Position numbers and translations under genes: made by a program
In this document: in pieces, positions 25,927-42,200 of the stretch
How positions within the stretch are numbered: the stretch's first letter is position 1
Layout: each line of letters begins with the position of its first letter
The notes under the pieces: model-generated
What the model was told of the DNA's origin: nothing
The model's input: only the letters and a program-made list of their open reading frames with translations
Database searches by the model: none
Assembly: GCA_964020085.1 (NCBI GenBank)
Contig: OZ026607.1
Span: 1,689,103 to 1,753,102, forward strand
DNA length: 64,000 bases
Direction: 5' to 3'
Source: Micromussa lordhowensis
Lineage: Eukaryota > Cnidaria > Anthozoa > Scleractinia > Lobophylliidae

Positions 25927-26477
25927 TTTAAAGTGCCCATGTCGTCAAATTTTTTATTTTCTTATCTTATTCTATATATCACCCTATGAACTTCTGAGAA
26001 AGAAAAATTCGATTTGGATAAAATGCAATCTTTTTTAGGAGTTTTAAAATCGTTCAAATTTGCCGCCATTTTGGTCCACAATTCGCACCAGTTGATGACG
26101 TAGATTAAGGAACACGTGACTTCAGGCTTGACTCATCTCGCTTGTTTTACCTCTGTGAATGTAAGTTAGTAGCTCATACAAAATGCTGTAAAGAAGCATT
26201 TTGCATGGACTACGAAGCTAAATTTACAGAGGTAAAACAAGTGAGATAAGTCAAGCCTGAACTCACACGTTCCTGAATCTACGTCACAATTCTGAGCATG
26301 TCGATGCTGTGATCAGCGGCACGGGTCGACCGCAAGAAAATAGAATTTTCAGGTTTTTAAAACTTCATTAAAAGATCGCTTTTTATCCAAATCGAAAAAA
26401 ATTTTCGCAGAAGTTCATTGCATGAAACATAGAATCAGATGGGAAAATAAAACTTTTGATGACATGGGCACTTTAAA
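25927..26477. mobile_element. Long-inverted-repeat (foldback) element, about 550 bp
   Basis: The left end TTTAAAGTGCCCATGTCGTC and the inverted right end (GACATGGGCACTTTAAA) start arms that stay alignable for well over 100 bp. Examples are GAACTTCTG, TTCGATTTGGATAAA and AGTTTTAAAA on the left, each mirrored on the right. The centre is a second foldback: TTGTTTTACCTCTGTGAAT is mirrored by TTTACAGAGGTAAAACAAG. No reading frame is preserved. This is a non-autonomous element with long terminal inverted repeats. Confidence 0.85.
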
Positions 26478-26818
26478 CCAAATGGGATTTCTCTTGGACT
26501 TTTTTCACTGAAAATTTAGCCCAACATCTCAAATTGCCAATTTTCGAACCAAGTTTTATTTCCATTGGCTGTCCAAGAAACTGGGGTTAATGAGGGTTAG
26601 TTTCACTACATGATGACCATTTCTTGCAATCTTGGCTTTATCATGGTTCCGAAGTGATACTTTTCAATTGAATTAAAATTCAATTGACTTGTTTGTTTAA
26701 TTCAACTGACTTGTTTGTTTCAATTGACTTGTTTGTTGGGTTTCATTCGTAGCGCCTTAGAGCTTTTGGATAGGGCGCTATAAAAATTGTCATTTATTTA
26801 TTATTCGTTCCCTTTTAT

Positions 26819-27065
26819 GGAAACAAATTTCCAGGACTTTTCCAGGACTCAGATTGATTTTTCAAGCACTCAAAATTTCACATAAACCCTTTCACTGCAA
26901 AGATCTTAATGTTAATTCTCCTTACTGTCTGTCATACATTTCATATTTTTTACTTGCGTTAAACAGATTTCCAGAACTTTCAAGGACCAGTAGCCTTTTT
27001 CCAGGACTTTCCAGTCCTAGATTCTTGGACTTTCCAGGTTTTCCAGGACCTGTACCAACCCTGGT
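26819..27065 (-). repeat. Dispersed repeat rich in TCCTGGAAA, copy 1 (minus)
   Basis: Repeated TTCCAGGACTTTTCCAGGAC-type motifs frame a unique core (CTTACTGTCTGTCATACATTTCATATTTTT). The same order of motifs is found inverted at 48535-48810, so this is a family with a fixed internal sequence and not simple sequence. The superfamily is unknown. Confidence 0.75.
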
Positions 27066-27427
27066 TTGTTGTAAGATCTCTTGTAGTAAAAGCTCTACCA
27101 AGTAGCCTAACAAATGGTGTGCATCGCTGTTTAAAGGTTATTGACCAGGCATCCTTGTGTGATTATAGACCGAGACATCTTGGACAAACAGGCTAGGTCA
27201 ATACAGGATCTTAATTTATGTACCTTAGACTGGTGCTAAAAAGCCCTGGCCTTATACAACTTTGTAAGCAGTTTTGGATTGGTTCATATTTGCAGGGCCT
27301 TATATTTAGAGGAGTTTATAAGAGGAATAAAAAAAATGGTTCAAAATGAGCTAGAGCAGTGCTGATCAAAATACATTTTTCACGTACTGGTATTTGATCA
27401 AGTTTTGAAAACATTCTTTTATACCAG

Positions 27428-27561
27428 AGGGGGGGGGGCTTATAGCCAGGGGGCTTATATTTAGGGGGCTTATATCCAGGGGCTTATAATCAGAAGTAAT
27501 ATTCTGTTTACAGGTAGATGGCATTATAACCGGAGGGGCTTATAAGAGGGAGGGCTTATAA
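27428..27561. repeat. GGGGCTTATA minisatellite
   Basis: Four to six degenerate units of about 14-15 bp (GGGGGCTTATAxCCA) start near 27437, 27452, 27467 and 27481 and fade out to 27561. Related single units occur upstream near 27254-27330. Confidence 0.75.
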
Positions 27562-28074
27562 TCAGCAATGGCACAAACAACACCATTTTCTTGTTGGAAT
27601 CAGAATGCACAATAATGTAATCTTGCTACTCAAGCAATCACTACAAAGGATTTCATTCATTTTGCCTGTGTGTGGAGACAGCCATATAAAAAAGCTGGAA
27701 TACATGCTACATGTTAGCAAAGCAGCAAGAGTTACTGTTTTCTTTTTAATCAAACAGGAATTGGCTAATGTAGATAATTACAGATGGTCAACCAGATCCA
27801 CGACGCAGCATTGTGAAACCCAGTCTAACTAAATACAAGTGTTCCAGCATTTTGGGTAACGGCAATGCATACAATTGAACCTCTAAATGTTGGCTAAACA
27901 CTCCCCTCACTTTTACTGATGCATTCTCTATAAATTACCTCTCCCTTAGAGAATTGGGTTTCTTAAATTCGCTTGTTGCATAAAAGTAACAAGAATCGAG
28001 GGAGACACGGTTAGCATAAGGGGTATAATAGCTTTGATAAGATCCTGTGTCTGTTTTTATCAGATACGCTACAC

Positions 28075-31794
<3,720 letters not shown>

Positions 31795-31852
31795 TGTATT
31801 TCGTCAAAGATAATCGACGAAGAAAAACTTCTTTGAAAGAAATTTAACACCT

Positions 31853-31863
31853 CAAGATGGCGG
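31853..31863 (+). promoter_or_regulatory. YY1-type element in the PSMD7 promoter
   Basis: CAAGATGGCGG lies 59-69 bases upstream of the PSMD7 start codon, on the opposite strand. This matches the YY1 core-promoter motif (AAGATGGCGGC) common around starts of housekeeping genes. It also supplies an ATG that opens a 69-codon frame, which I do not take as coding. Confidence 0.45.
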
Positions 31864-34800
31864 ATGAGTCGACAAATCTTCAACCTCTTCCCCAGGGCCT
31901 TCTCTTCTCTCCCCAGGTGCGCGCAGTTGAAAGTGTTCGAAGCATGGTGGGACTAAAAATTAGGGGGTACGTAGAGGGCGAGGCAGTTAGTTGGGCGAGA
32001 CGGAAAAGTTTACTAGCAAAATTTTACTTTATTGGCCTCAATAAACCAGCCCTTCTGCAAGTTTGATTGTACTTCTAGTGACATCTAAAACGAGCATCCT
32101 ACGGAAAGAGATCCGGAACCTTTGCCATTACCTTTTGTTTCCTGAGGTTTTTTGACCTCTGCAGATTTCAAATGATTTCTAATAATCCCTTTCAGACCAG
32201 TAAGGGCTCTCTCTCTCTCATCTCTGTGCAATCATCCATTCCAGATTTCCAGGTATTTTACCTCTCTCGGGGATTTTACCTCACCCTTTTTCCCTGTGAC
32301 AACCCCCGATTTTCTCAATCATGCTTTTTAGCTTGAAAATGAGAAAAACTGGCTCCCTTACTTACAGCAAGACTTTCTTTACTCTTATTTTTATCCAAAG
32401 AAAGGTATAATTTTTTTTAGTTCATCTTTTCGTCGTGTTTTTTCAATTGCTTACCAAATACAGTGTACAGTGAAGTCAAAACGTAAAAGTACGATATCGA
32501 ATTTATTGTCTGTAAATAATAACGCTGTCCATCGTTGTTGCCATGGTAACACAAGACTTCATGTCGAGAGTGTTGGATAATACTCGTTTTGTCTTTACTT
32601 TGTGATCTTCTGAGGTAGAAATCAAAAAGTAACCCTCTGTATTTTCCTGGAAAATGTGGACCATCACTTAGCCTGCGTAGCTTGGCGGTTTAAGCAATTT
32701 GAGCGCGCTAACACACGGCGAAGCTGCGAAAACGAGCAGCGTGGCCGCGAGGAGCCTGAAGGAGAGACAACGCTTAACCGCCAAGATACGCAGATCTAAC
32801 CATGACAACGAGTTCTCCTCATATTGTCTTCAAGACTAGTCACTGGCGCGCGCGCACCACTTTAGACGAAGAATTGACATAAAATAAATGCGCATGTTGT
32901 ATAAGAAGTAATCACCTGTGGTCTTACTGTTAGCATTATGACGTAAGCTAGTGCAATATTGTGTAAAATGTGCTCAACAGTCGTTTAAGGGAAACATGTT
33001 TTCATGTAAGACGATTATCCAAGAAAATCAAGTGGCCCTCAGCAAAAGAGGTTGCCCTTAGTTACGGCAAATTAAGTTGAATTCCTAGAAAATTAAATTT
33101 CCATCAGCGTTTTCTTGAACAAAGGTTTTTCATTTAAATTCTGTTGGTTATTTATCAGTATTTATTTATTTATTTTTTTTTTTTTGCAAGAAAGTTATTA
33201 CCAATGTACAGTTTTGGGAGTTAAACGTGATTCAACAGTGGCTGAGTCGATCATTCGGTTCTTTGCATAAATAACTTTCCCTTCATTCTTAACCATGGCG
33301 AGAAAGCGTTTTTAAAGGAATTCATGACGTTATCCACGTGCTGTCTTTGTGTTAATCGTCTAGAACGAATCATAAATTTTTAAAAAATATATACAAGATG
33401 TATAAAATTTAAAATACACTTATCTAGCAATACACCATGTTTATCAACGCTTTGGATTTTCTATCAGTTTAGAGCACTAAAAGTTTATAATTTTCTTGTA
33501 CCGGGCAACCGGGAAGTCTCAGTACATAAATAAACAGACAAAACATGACAACATATTGCGCAATTACGTTTCTGCCTGCATGTACAATAATTTTAGAAAG
33601 TATTTAAGTATGCACAAGAGCGCTTGGAAATGTCAAGGCTGAGGCATCTTCCTCAGCGATTAAAATGCATTTTGCGCAATATTTAAACAACGAGTAACGA
33701 TATTGAAAGTTAATAGACGTCAATTTCGCTGTGTTTGTTCGCGCGCTCAATTTTTCTTCCGCGCGAAGTACGTCTTAAATGCGAAAATGCGATACCAGTA
33801 GTAACACTGATGACGTAATTATATAGAGATCCGTCAGCATCTTTGATTGGTTGCAACTTGGCGCGAAAATTTACAACTGAACAGCGGCCAGTCATATCTC
33901 TGGAGAGTTTAGTCATTAGTTTGGTATACCAGCCTACGACCGGAAGAAAAATTGATCCCGAGTAGAGAGTCTTTTTAATAATATTACATTATATCCTATT
34001 TTCTCCCTACTTCCGACCACCAAAGTAAGGGAAGTTATGCCCTCCGGCAAAAGCACGAGACACTTGACTTTATTCTTCCTTTACAAATGGGGGCGGACAG
34101 TCATATCATATGAGTATCAGTGGACGGACTTACTTAAATCATTACGTATTGTTTCAAAAATAGATAGCCTTTTCTGTGCTTCTAAGAAATTATTGAAACA
34201 CGAGGTGAAATTTAAAAGAACGCACTGGAATTACACAGACACCTCTAACCTTTTGGCTTACACGATAATTTAAAACCGTTTCTATAATCCATGGAAACAC
34301 TGGCAGAATATTCACAAATTTCCTTTACAAAACTACCCCATGTTTTTGTAATTTGTGTAAGCCAGTCCAGGTCAGATCGTGCTACATTTTTAGGCACAAA
34401 GAACACCCTACCATTTCAGCTTCCTTTTCAAGGCTATATTTCTGAATTTATACCTCTTTCGAATATATTGCACTGTTCAACGGAAGTGTATCATTCTTTA
34501 ACATGTAAATAGATGTCTTTTCCTGCGCTCGAGATCACGTGACTTGTTCATGTATTGTCGGCTCTGATTGGTTACCGGCTCACGCGCGAAAATTCATTAG
34601 CCGGGAAGAAGAAAGAACTAATCAGGGCAATCAAAACCACACGCTTCGCGCAAATTGAAAAAAAAAAAACACGATAGAGCGTCAGGACAATGTAACTCCA
34701 TAAGACTAGTTTCTTGATAGACCCTCAATAACTACGTTCACTGATAATGAGATTATAAATCTTTTTACGCTTTAGCATTTATGATGTGATCGCTCTCTGA

Positions 34801-35950
34801 CCCTGAGTAAGAAAAAAAAGTTTCATCAAGTACACGATTTTGCTAAATTTTATTTAAAATTCTTTGCTTAGGTTTCATAACATATCTTATGAGACTGCTC
34901 AGTTATACATGTCATGATGTCATATGAATCTCTCATATATATCATGCGACAGACACCCTGATACGTTACAAAACATGCCACAAGTGCATATACTTCTATA
35001 AAAACCTCCAGAAAAATAGACTCTGATACCTTGAGTAAACAGTCCTCTGACAACACTCAAGCAAAGCCTTGTTTCCCCAAAAAATGTGCACAAATGAAAC
35101 AATTACAAGAAAAGCTTCAAAAACGACCTTATGAATCTACGTTTACTACAAATAGCAGTTGTTGTCTGAAAATAAATGTTGGGAAGCTTGTTTAAGATAC
35201 AAACCTTGACAACAGTGGCAAAAAGGCAACCTTTTTGGTTCATTTATTTCGCAAATTTATCAGTTACTTTAACTGCTGCTTTCAAACAGACCAAACACGA
35301 TTCCTACTTTGTGAGACCCAAGGTTTCACATTTATCAGTTTAGATGTGACTTGCAAAAATAAACTAACTAGTATTCCAGGAATTAATTGCGCGACAAAAA
35401 AGGTAAAATAATTAATTAAACTGTTCACAGCATTTTAATAACACATTTAATTTACATGCGAGAAAGAAAGGTAAACACACACCTATTTTTACACGAAGTA
35501 GTAAATGGGTGAAAATAGATTTTGCTTTGTTAATTTTTTTAACTATATAATTATTTACAGTATATCTCGAAGTCTCAATTGTTTCTCGCCAAAACCTTGA
35601 GAATTTCTCTGCGATATCTCTAAGATTGGTTTTAATTTTGCCTTGTTTGTGTTTCTTCAAATATTATGGTGGCCCCATGCTGTGGAAGAGGGGCCTTGTA
35701 GCCAAGAATTTTACTTGTAATGTAAGCCGACATATTGGTTTAAAATGAGTTTTACATCATGATGACCAATATCTGAGCAATAAAGGATTGAAAATGATCT
35801 ATTAATGCTACTTGGTTCCGTTTAAAATTGCGCAACTTTTAACAATATTCACTTAGAATTTTAATCCCACGATTGAAAGTGCGACCACACAACTCGTGGG
35901 CGCAACAGTTTCATTCGAGGGTAAGCGTCTTGCTGATAAATTTAGCAGTA
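31864..35950. other. Intergenic DNA between PSMD7 and the calcium-channel gene
   Basis: No conserved coding frame is visible. It holds a small foldback MITE (32673-32793), a TTTATTTATTT/T-run at 33161-33185 and scattered ATTGGTT and GGCGCGAAAA motifs (33846-33870; similar at 34566-34596). Those could be CCAAT and E2F-like sites or parts of repeats. Otherwise I see nothing in it. Confidence 0.5.
32673..32793. mobile_element. Small foldback MITE
   Basis: The end CTGCGTAGCTTGGCGGTTTA and the inverted end (AACCGCCAAGATACGCAG) match in about 18 of 20 positions and enclose about 75 bp of GC-rich sequence. No coding capacity. Confidence 0.7.
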
Positions 35951-35954
35951 GTAG

Positions 35955-36290
35955 CTTACTTCCGGGTCACGTTTATTGTTGCTATTTTTAAACCGAATAT
36001 GATGAAATAGTAAGAGGAAATTCAACGAAGTTGGTTACAAAAAGACCTGTCGAGCGCTATTGCTTTCCTCAGAAATTCCTCAAAATCTGCACTCTCAAGT
36101 CGAGGCTCTCCCTGACGGCCAATCAAATGCGATGTCACCGTTACGTCACAAGATCAGCCATCTGCTGATGTCTATGTGTGGTGGTGTTGAACATTTTATA
36201 TTCATATATTGCCTCAAAAGTTTATTTTGTTGTCCACGGTTCGTGCAGATATTTCTTTCCATGGCATGATTCTTCTTCTAAGACCGAGTC
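35955..36290 (+). promoter_or_regulatory. Probable promoter and 5' UTR of the calcium-channel beta gene
   Basis: In the 340 bases before the ATG there are an ETS-type ACTTCCGGGT (35958-35967), a CCAAT box (GCCAATCA, 36118-36125) and a CRE-like TTACGTCA (36141-36148). There is no TATA box. The cluster suits a TATA-less promoter starting near 36.05-36.2 kb. CREB-type control would fit an excitable-cell gene, but that is an inference from the motif only. Confidence 0.5.
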
Positions 36291-39200
36291 ATGGCTCAGG
36301 ATGTTAGGGAGCCATATTTCGACGAGACAGGCTCGACACATTCGGTGTCGACCGCCAGTGATGTTCATGAACAGGTAAGAAGGAACGAACAAACGGACTT
36401 GCTAGGTTATTCCCTTCGTCGAGTTTTGCCCTTCACGACGCTTATAAGCGACAACGAGAATTGCCTGTCGTTCGTTTCGATATCTTGGGTTAATTTTCTA
36501 CGGGGTAGTTTTCTTAACTCAGCTTTTCTCGTTTTGTTTAGGGCTGGGATCGACCTTACTCGAGAAGAATACGACCGTATAAATCGCCGGACGGCTTCCC
36601 GAAGGTACATATATACTCTATTACCTCGACAATAAGTCGAAATTGGGCCTATAGAAAATGTTATAATTTGCCTGGGTTGCGGCGCTTTAAATATACTGAA
36701 TGTGTTGGCAGATTTTGTCGTAGAAATGGTCGGAGCTTTGTTGATTTCAATCGCTTAGCTCGGCATACTTGCATATTAATACGTGAAAAGAACAGACTGG
36801 TGGGTTTTCACAACAGTCAGATTTTTCGCGTTCTTGCATAATTATTTTCTCAGCAAGCTGTTGTATACAAGAATTGAAACCCTGTAGAATTTGGTAGTTG
36901 TGGATTTGCCCTTACAGCAGCGAGATTTCGTTATACGGTGGTCCCTGTTTTGATCAAGTCACCTCGCGTGTCGACGTCCGCAGACATTTCATTGCCTCTA
37001 TTTTATGTGGCAACGTAGTTCGACTTTCATTTCATTGCCGTTGTGGAAAATTGATTCTTAGATATATATTTAGGCAATAATAAAACAGCTTCTGGACGTT
37101 AATCGCCATTAGTTGATGGCCGTTATAATCCTGCAAACACTGTTATTGCTTTGTAGCGAGCTGGCTTTTTGGTCATTTTGCCCAATTCAAAACAATAATT
37201 CAGTGTTCGTCTTGATAATAATTATGATGACCATTTCAGAACAGCTCTGATACAGGGCTGATCGTTGATTGTTAAAGAATATCTGCAGGTCAGATCTGCT
37301 TCTACGAGGAACGCGTGTGTCTGTATAACATTGTAACTCTTGTTTACGTTGACATCTTTCAAGATCAGTGTTATGGAGGGATCTTGAATGATGACACACA
37401 ATGAAAAAAAGCGTCACATAAACTTCAAATATACATTTGTCTTCCTCAATTATTTCCAGAAGGGATATCCTTATAGTTTGTTTTTTAAGAGTTTTTCTCA
37501 GTGTCTTTAATATTGACTCCTTTGCAACTTAAAGTTATTTGAGTTTTATGAAAATCAAGTGAACATCCTAAGATTACATGATGAAAATCCCTTGGATCTG
37601 AACGGCTTTGATTTCAAAGTGAGCAATAAGATCTCAATTTTGATACTCAGATTAAGTGTGATTTTGATCTTCATACAGGCAGGCTTTAAGTGTCTATTCA
37701 CAACTGAATAGTAGTTGGGAAGACTCCGGCTTCTAAGGTCTCAACATCTAATTTGATAATATAATAAATTTATATGCTTATGTCTTTCTTCTGGTTAGAA
37801 ATATAATGTGTGACATCCAACAGATACTAGCTTTGCTTTGCTTAAGGTTAAAATTTGTCTATACTAATATTCAGTTGACGCAACATTGTAAAATTGCTGA
37901 GTGAGCAATTTCCACATATCCCAACACATTTTACTTCTTGGTCTGATAATTTTATTACAAAATTAGCACCACTCAAATTATGTTAGCAAAAGGACAATAA
38001 AGCTTTTGAATTGTTGCCACGATATATGCAAGTCTGCATTAATTTAGGGTTTTTAGTAACTTGACATGCAATAAGTAAAAATGGTGCTCTACTTTTTATT
38101 TAGTGTCTTGTTTGAATCATGGTGCTTGCACATGTGTAATTGTTGACTTAAAAGCCAATTATACTTTAGAGCTAATCCCATCATTTTACTAAAACAATTC
38201 TTTCTCTTGTGTTTGCCTTAAGCTTGAATTAAATTACATTAGTCATGCTCACTTAAGCATTGTCAATGTGTTGTCTGTTCCAGACTGCAATTTCTGTTTG
38301 AGTCTTCTTCTGCACTCTGTTTCTCAGATTAATCTGTGTTCTGTTTCTTTGAGTCTGTTTATGGAATATCTCACAGGCTTGTACAATGTAGATCTCACCT
38401 TGTAATGAAAGTATAAGGGTTAATGTCATTGAATTATGGCCATAATGGAATTACTATGTAATACCTGAACTGCGTCATCATAGGGTCATTCAATATTGAT
38501 GTTTCAATGTTTTTTAAGAGATTTTATACCAAGTTTGTGGAGTGAATAAAGTTTATAGATCTCCTTCTACATGTATTGTTTCTTCCATGTTTTTTAAAAT
38601 TCATACTGGTTTCTTAAATTCATTGTGGCTTGTTAGAATTTGTTAATGTCCATGTAAACCTGACAAGCAGAAATTCTGTCTAATTTCCATAATCTTTTTG
38701 TAAGATTCAAAGTGACATGACGGTACATCATAAACACTTCCCAGTCAAGTTTCTTCCAGTTCCCTTTTGTCTTTCTGTTTGACATACTGTTTGGTCATTT
38801 GTGTTCAGTTGCAACAAGCAACAAGCATGTAGACCTCTTCTCAGATTCTATAGTTCTAAATATTTCTCAGACATACCTGTCCATTAGATAATTCTGTTTC
38901 TTTGCTGGCAGTTACACAACATCTTATGCTTTCCTAGTGATTAACTGAAAAGCAAGTCTTGTCCCATAATTATCAACTTGGTAACATGCTACCATCTCAA
39001 AGTTCCATGGTTTGGCAAAACAGGCTTTAAGACATGAAAATAAAGTACTGTTGAATTCTTGTGTGGCAGACAAATGGCATTTAGTGTGTGAGATTCAGTC
39101 TGAAACGTGTGTTGTCAATAGCAAGGTTAAAGGTTAAAGAATGTTTCTATTTAATGGACAGTTCACTTCCAAGCCTTCTGCTCTCATAAAATGTTCTGTT

Positions 39201-42200
39201 CCATTTGACACTGTGCTTACAAGTTTATTCTTTATTTCTTTGTCTGTGTTGATATTTCTGTTTTGATAAAGAAAGGTTGAGGTATTCTGATTTAATCTAG
39301 ACTATTTGTAGGCAACAAAAATAAGGGATTATTTCTTCTACATGCATGTGTTTGTGACATGAAACCTGATATTTAGATAACATGCATGAGCAATCAGCTG
39401 ACAGGTAGATAGAAGAGTTACGTTTTATCAGTATGTTTCAGGATAAATACCCATTGATCAGTTGAGTATTAAGCTACCCAGAGCATCATAAAATACAGAA
39501 AAAGTGACACTCTAATATGTTCCGTTCCTCCAGGAGAAACAAGGTAAAGATCATATATACAGATTATGTTTCACTTGGTAATGTTTAAATCATATGCATG
39601 ATTCTTTTTGTCGGCTGAATTCATTGTTGCTAGTGGCATTGTGCCTATTATTAGTGCAGTGAGTTATATATATATAAGCTAATGATGTGAAAGATTTTGT
39701 TCAAGCTTCTGTATTTCACATACATGTAATATATGACTTTCAGCTGGACTAAACTGTGGAAAGCGTTATTATGATTTGTGACTTCTGGATAGACTGTTAT
39801 CTGATGAAATGTAGGATTGTTCAGTTTTTCTGTGCAATGTTATGTTTAGAGCATACACAAAGCTCTTCCTTTAATCAGTTCTTTACTAGCAGTCTTGAAA
39901 TTTAAATGTGTTTGGAAATGTAACAGACCTTTAAATATGCCCATTATGGATAATTTTCAATGCTTAACTCCTCTACTTAACTCTTTGAGACTGCAACCTA
40001 TCAAACAAAGATCGTCATTGAATGTGAAACGTAAGCTTAAAAATCTGTTTCTTGTTTTCTTGGCAAGGGTTGTTTAGATTCATTTGTCTGCATTATGTTT
40101 AGTTTCCTGCCCAAATATGATGTGCAAACATGTAAAAAACATAATCCTTTTGCTATTAATGTTTGTACTTTTGCGTCTTATATCTTTAGCATTTTCATGA
40201 CAGCTTCACATTGTTTAACCGGTCGCTTTATTATTCTGGGCATGGTTGATAAAATAAGAACAATAACAAATTATTAGGTTAAAAGTAATGATCTTTGTTT
40301 ATGTGCAATCTGATTTCCTCTTTATTTGATGAAGAATCTTCTGGAGTTCCATAGCATAGCTTCTTTTTCTGCTAGAAGATTCTAGTTTGTAAAATATTTC
40401 ACTAAGAAGTATGTGAAATGCTCTAGACATTTGCAGTGAACTGTTCTTATAATCAAGAGGCAAGTGAGCATACATGTTTATTGGGTTCAGCGCTGTTGTA
40501 GGAATCCGTTCAGTGTTTTGCTGACTGCTGTTTCTTCTATTCATGGCTCAGTCTGCTACTAGCAATCTTTTGACTGTTCCCAAAATTGTAAGTAAGTTTT
40601 TTTTGGTTTACTGTTAGTTAGTGTCATCACTTCCTTGGCATGATAGAATATTGTGAGTGTTTCGTCATTGTTGATACATGTACTGTACGTAGTTTGTGTG
40701 ACATTGTTGTCTCCACTCTCCACAGTTAGACTTTGAATGTAGACGCCATCCTTGATTGAATCTTGATTTCCAACTTGTTGGTTGGAATAATATAATATCA
40801 TTCATGCCCCATAAAGCTATCGTTCTGTGTTTAGTAGATAAAGTTAAATAACCATATAGTTTTCAGAGTTGACTCATATACATGCCTAAACTAGGATAAT
40901 GGCTAATTAATACAGCACAACTATAACTGTACATGTACGTGGATCGATCATTGTATATTTCATCAAGGTTAATGTCTTGGTAAAATTTTGTGTTTGTTTG
41001 AGTTGTGTTACTTCACTAGAAGTGAGAAGCTTTGTTCAGCAATGTAGTAAAGCATATGGATACATGCAAGGTTACATGAAATGAACTTCACAGATGTCAC
41101 AGTGACAAAGATCCAAAATAAGAACATTTCAAAAAGACTTCTTGCAGCCCATCAAGCAAAAGTCACCAATGAGGTTGAAACATTTACTGAAAAATCTGTG
41201 TCATGTTTTCTTGACAAGAGTTGTTTAGATTCAACATGCCAAATGTTGATTTGATTCATGAATCCTTGATTCCAGATTCTGATTTCAGTTTGATCAAAAA
41301 TTACAATATGTAGACCTTATTGTTAGGCGTGCATATTTTCACAGGGTTGTTAAGTTGCCTTGCCTCTCTCGTTCATGTAAATCTGTGCTTTTCTCTTGTG
41401 TTTTATTGAGGAGCGTATATGTTTTAATGGTTTGTACATTTCCTCAATATTCTGCAGCCAAAAAAACTATTTTTGTTGAATTCCACTGAACTTGTCTCTG
41501 CTTTGCATGACATATGAAGTACATTGTAAGAAACCTAATGTATATTAATTGAATTGAAATATGATTGTGTATCATAATATTTAAACAACCATAATTGGAA
41601 TTGTAGGAAATTTCATCACATCCATGTTGGACATCTTTGACTTTATATAATGTACCAGTAGTTTGCTTTTAGTTGTGAATCCATGGCTTGCTTTGTTAAC
41701 TATTATAGTATACATGTACTGTATATGACTGAATAACACTCTTGCACCTTAATATGCAATCAAATTGTAGGTTTCTGCTGTTTCGTTGGGCTCCTGGTTG
41801 GTGCTCTCATGTTGTTTTCTTAGGCAAGACACTTTACTCTGACTCATAGTGCCTCTCTCCATCCAGGTGTGTAAATGTGTAGCAGGAAATTTTAATACTG
41901 GGGTAATCCTGCAATGGACCAGCATCCTATCCCAGGGGAGAGTAGAAAAACTCTTAGTCGCATCATGTTACAGAAACTGGAGATTAGCCAACCTGATAAG
42001 CCACTTGCCTCGTATTTAGACTTTACCCTTAGTTTCTGCTGTTTGCGACACAGAATAAGCGGAATTTCCTTACAACATTTTTCTCACATGGTTAAGTGTG
42101 GGTGCTAGTGTGTGTTGGGTTTCATACAATGTAGTTGAAAGCCATCTTCCCACCCTCCACCCACCCTCCACCCACCTGACCACCCTTCCCTCCTTCCCAC

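Noticed and set aside
31857..32066. Plus-strand frame of 69 codons starting MADESTNLQPLPQGL, divergent from PSMD7
   Set aside because: Its ATG lies in a YY1-type CAAGATGGCGG promoter motif, the frame has no recognisable homology, and no downstream exon chain is visible before CACNB.
40299..40801. Two adjacent minus-strand frames (81 and 80 codons)
   Set aside because: They are in different frames, end in ordinary stops without splice sites, and show no known domain; AT-rich chance frames are expected at this length.
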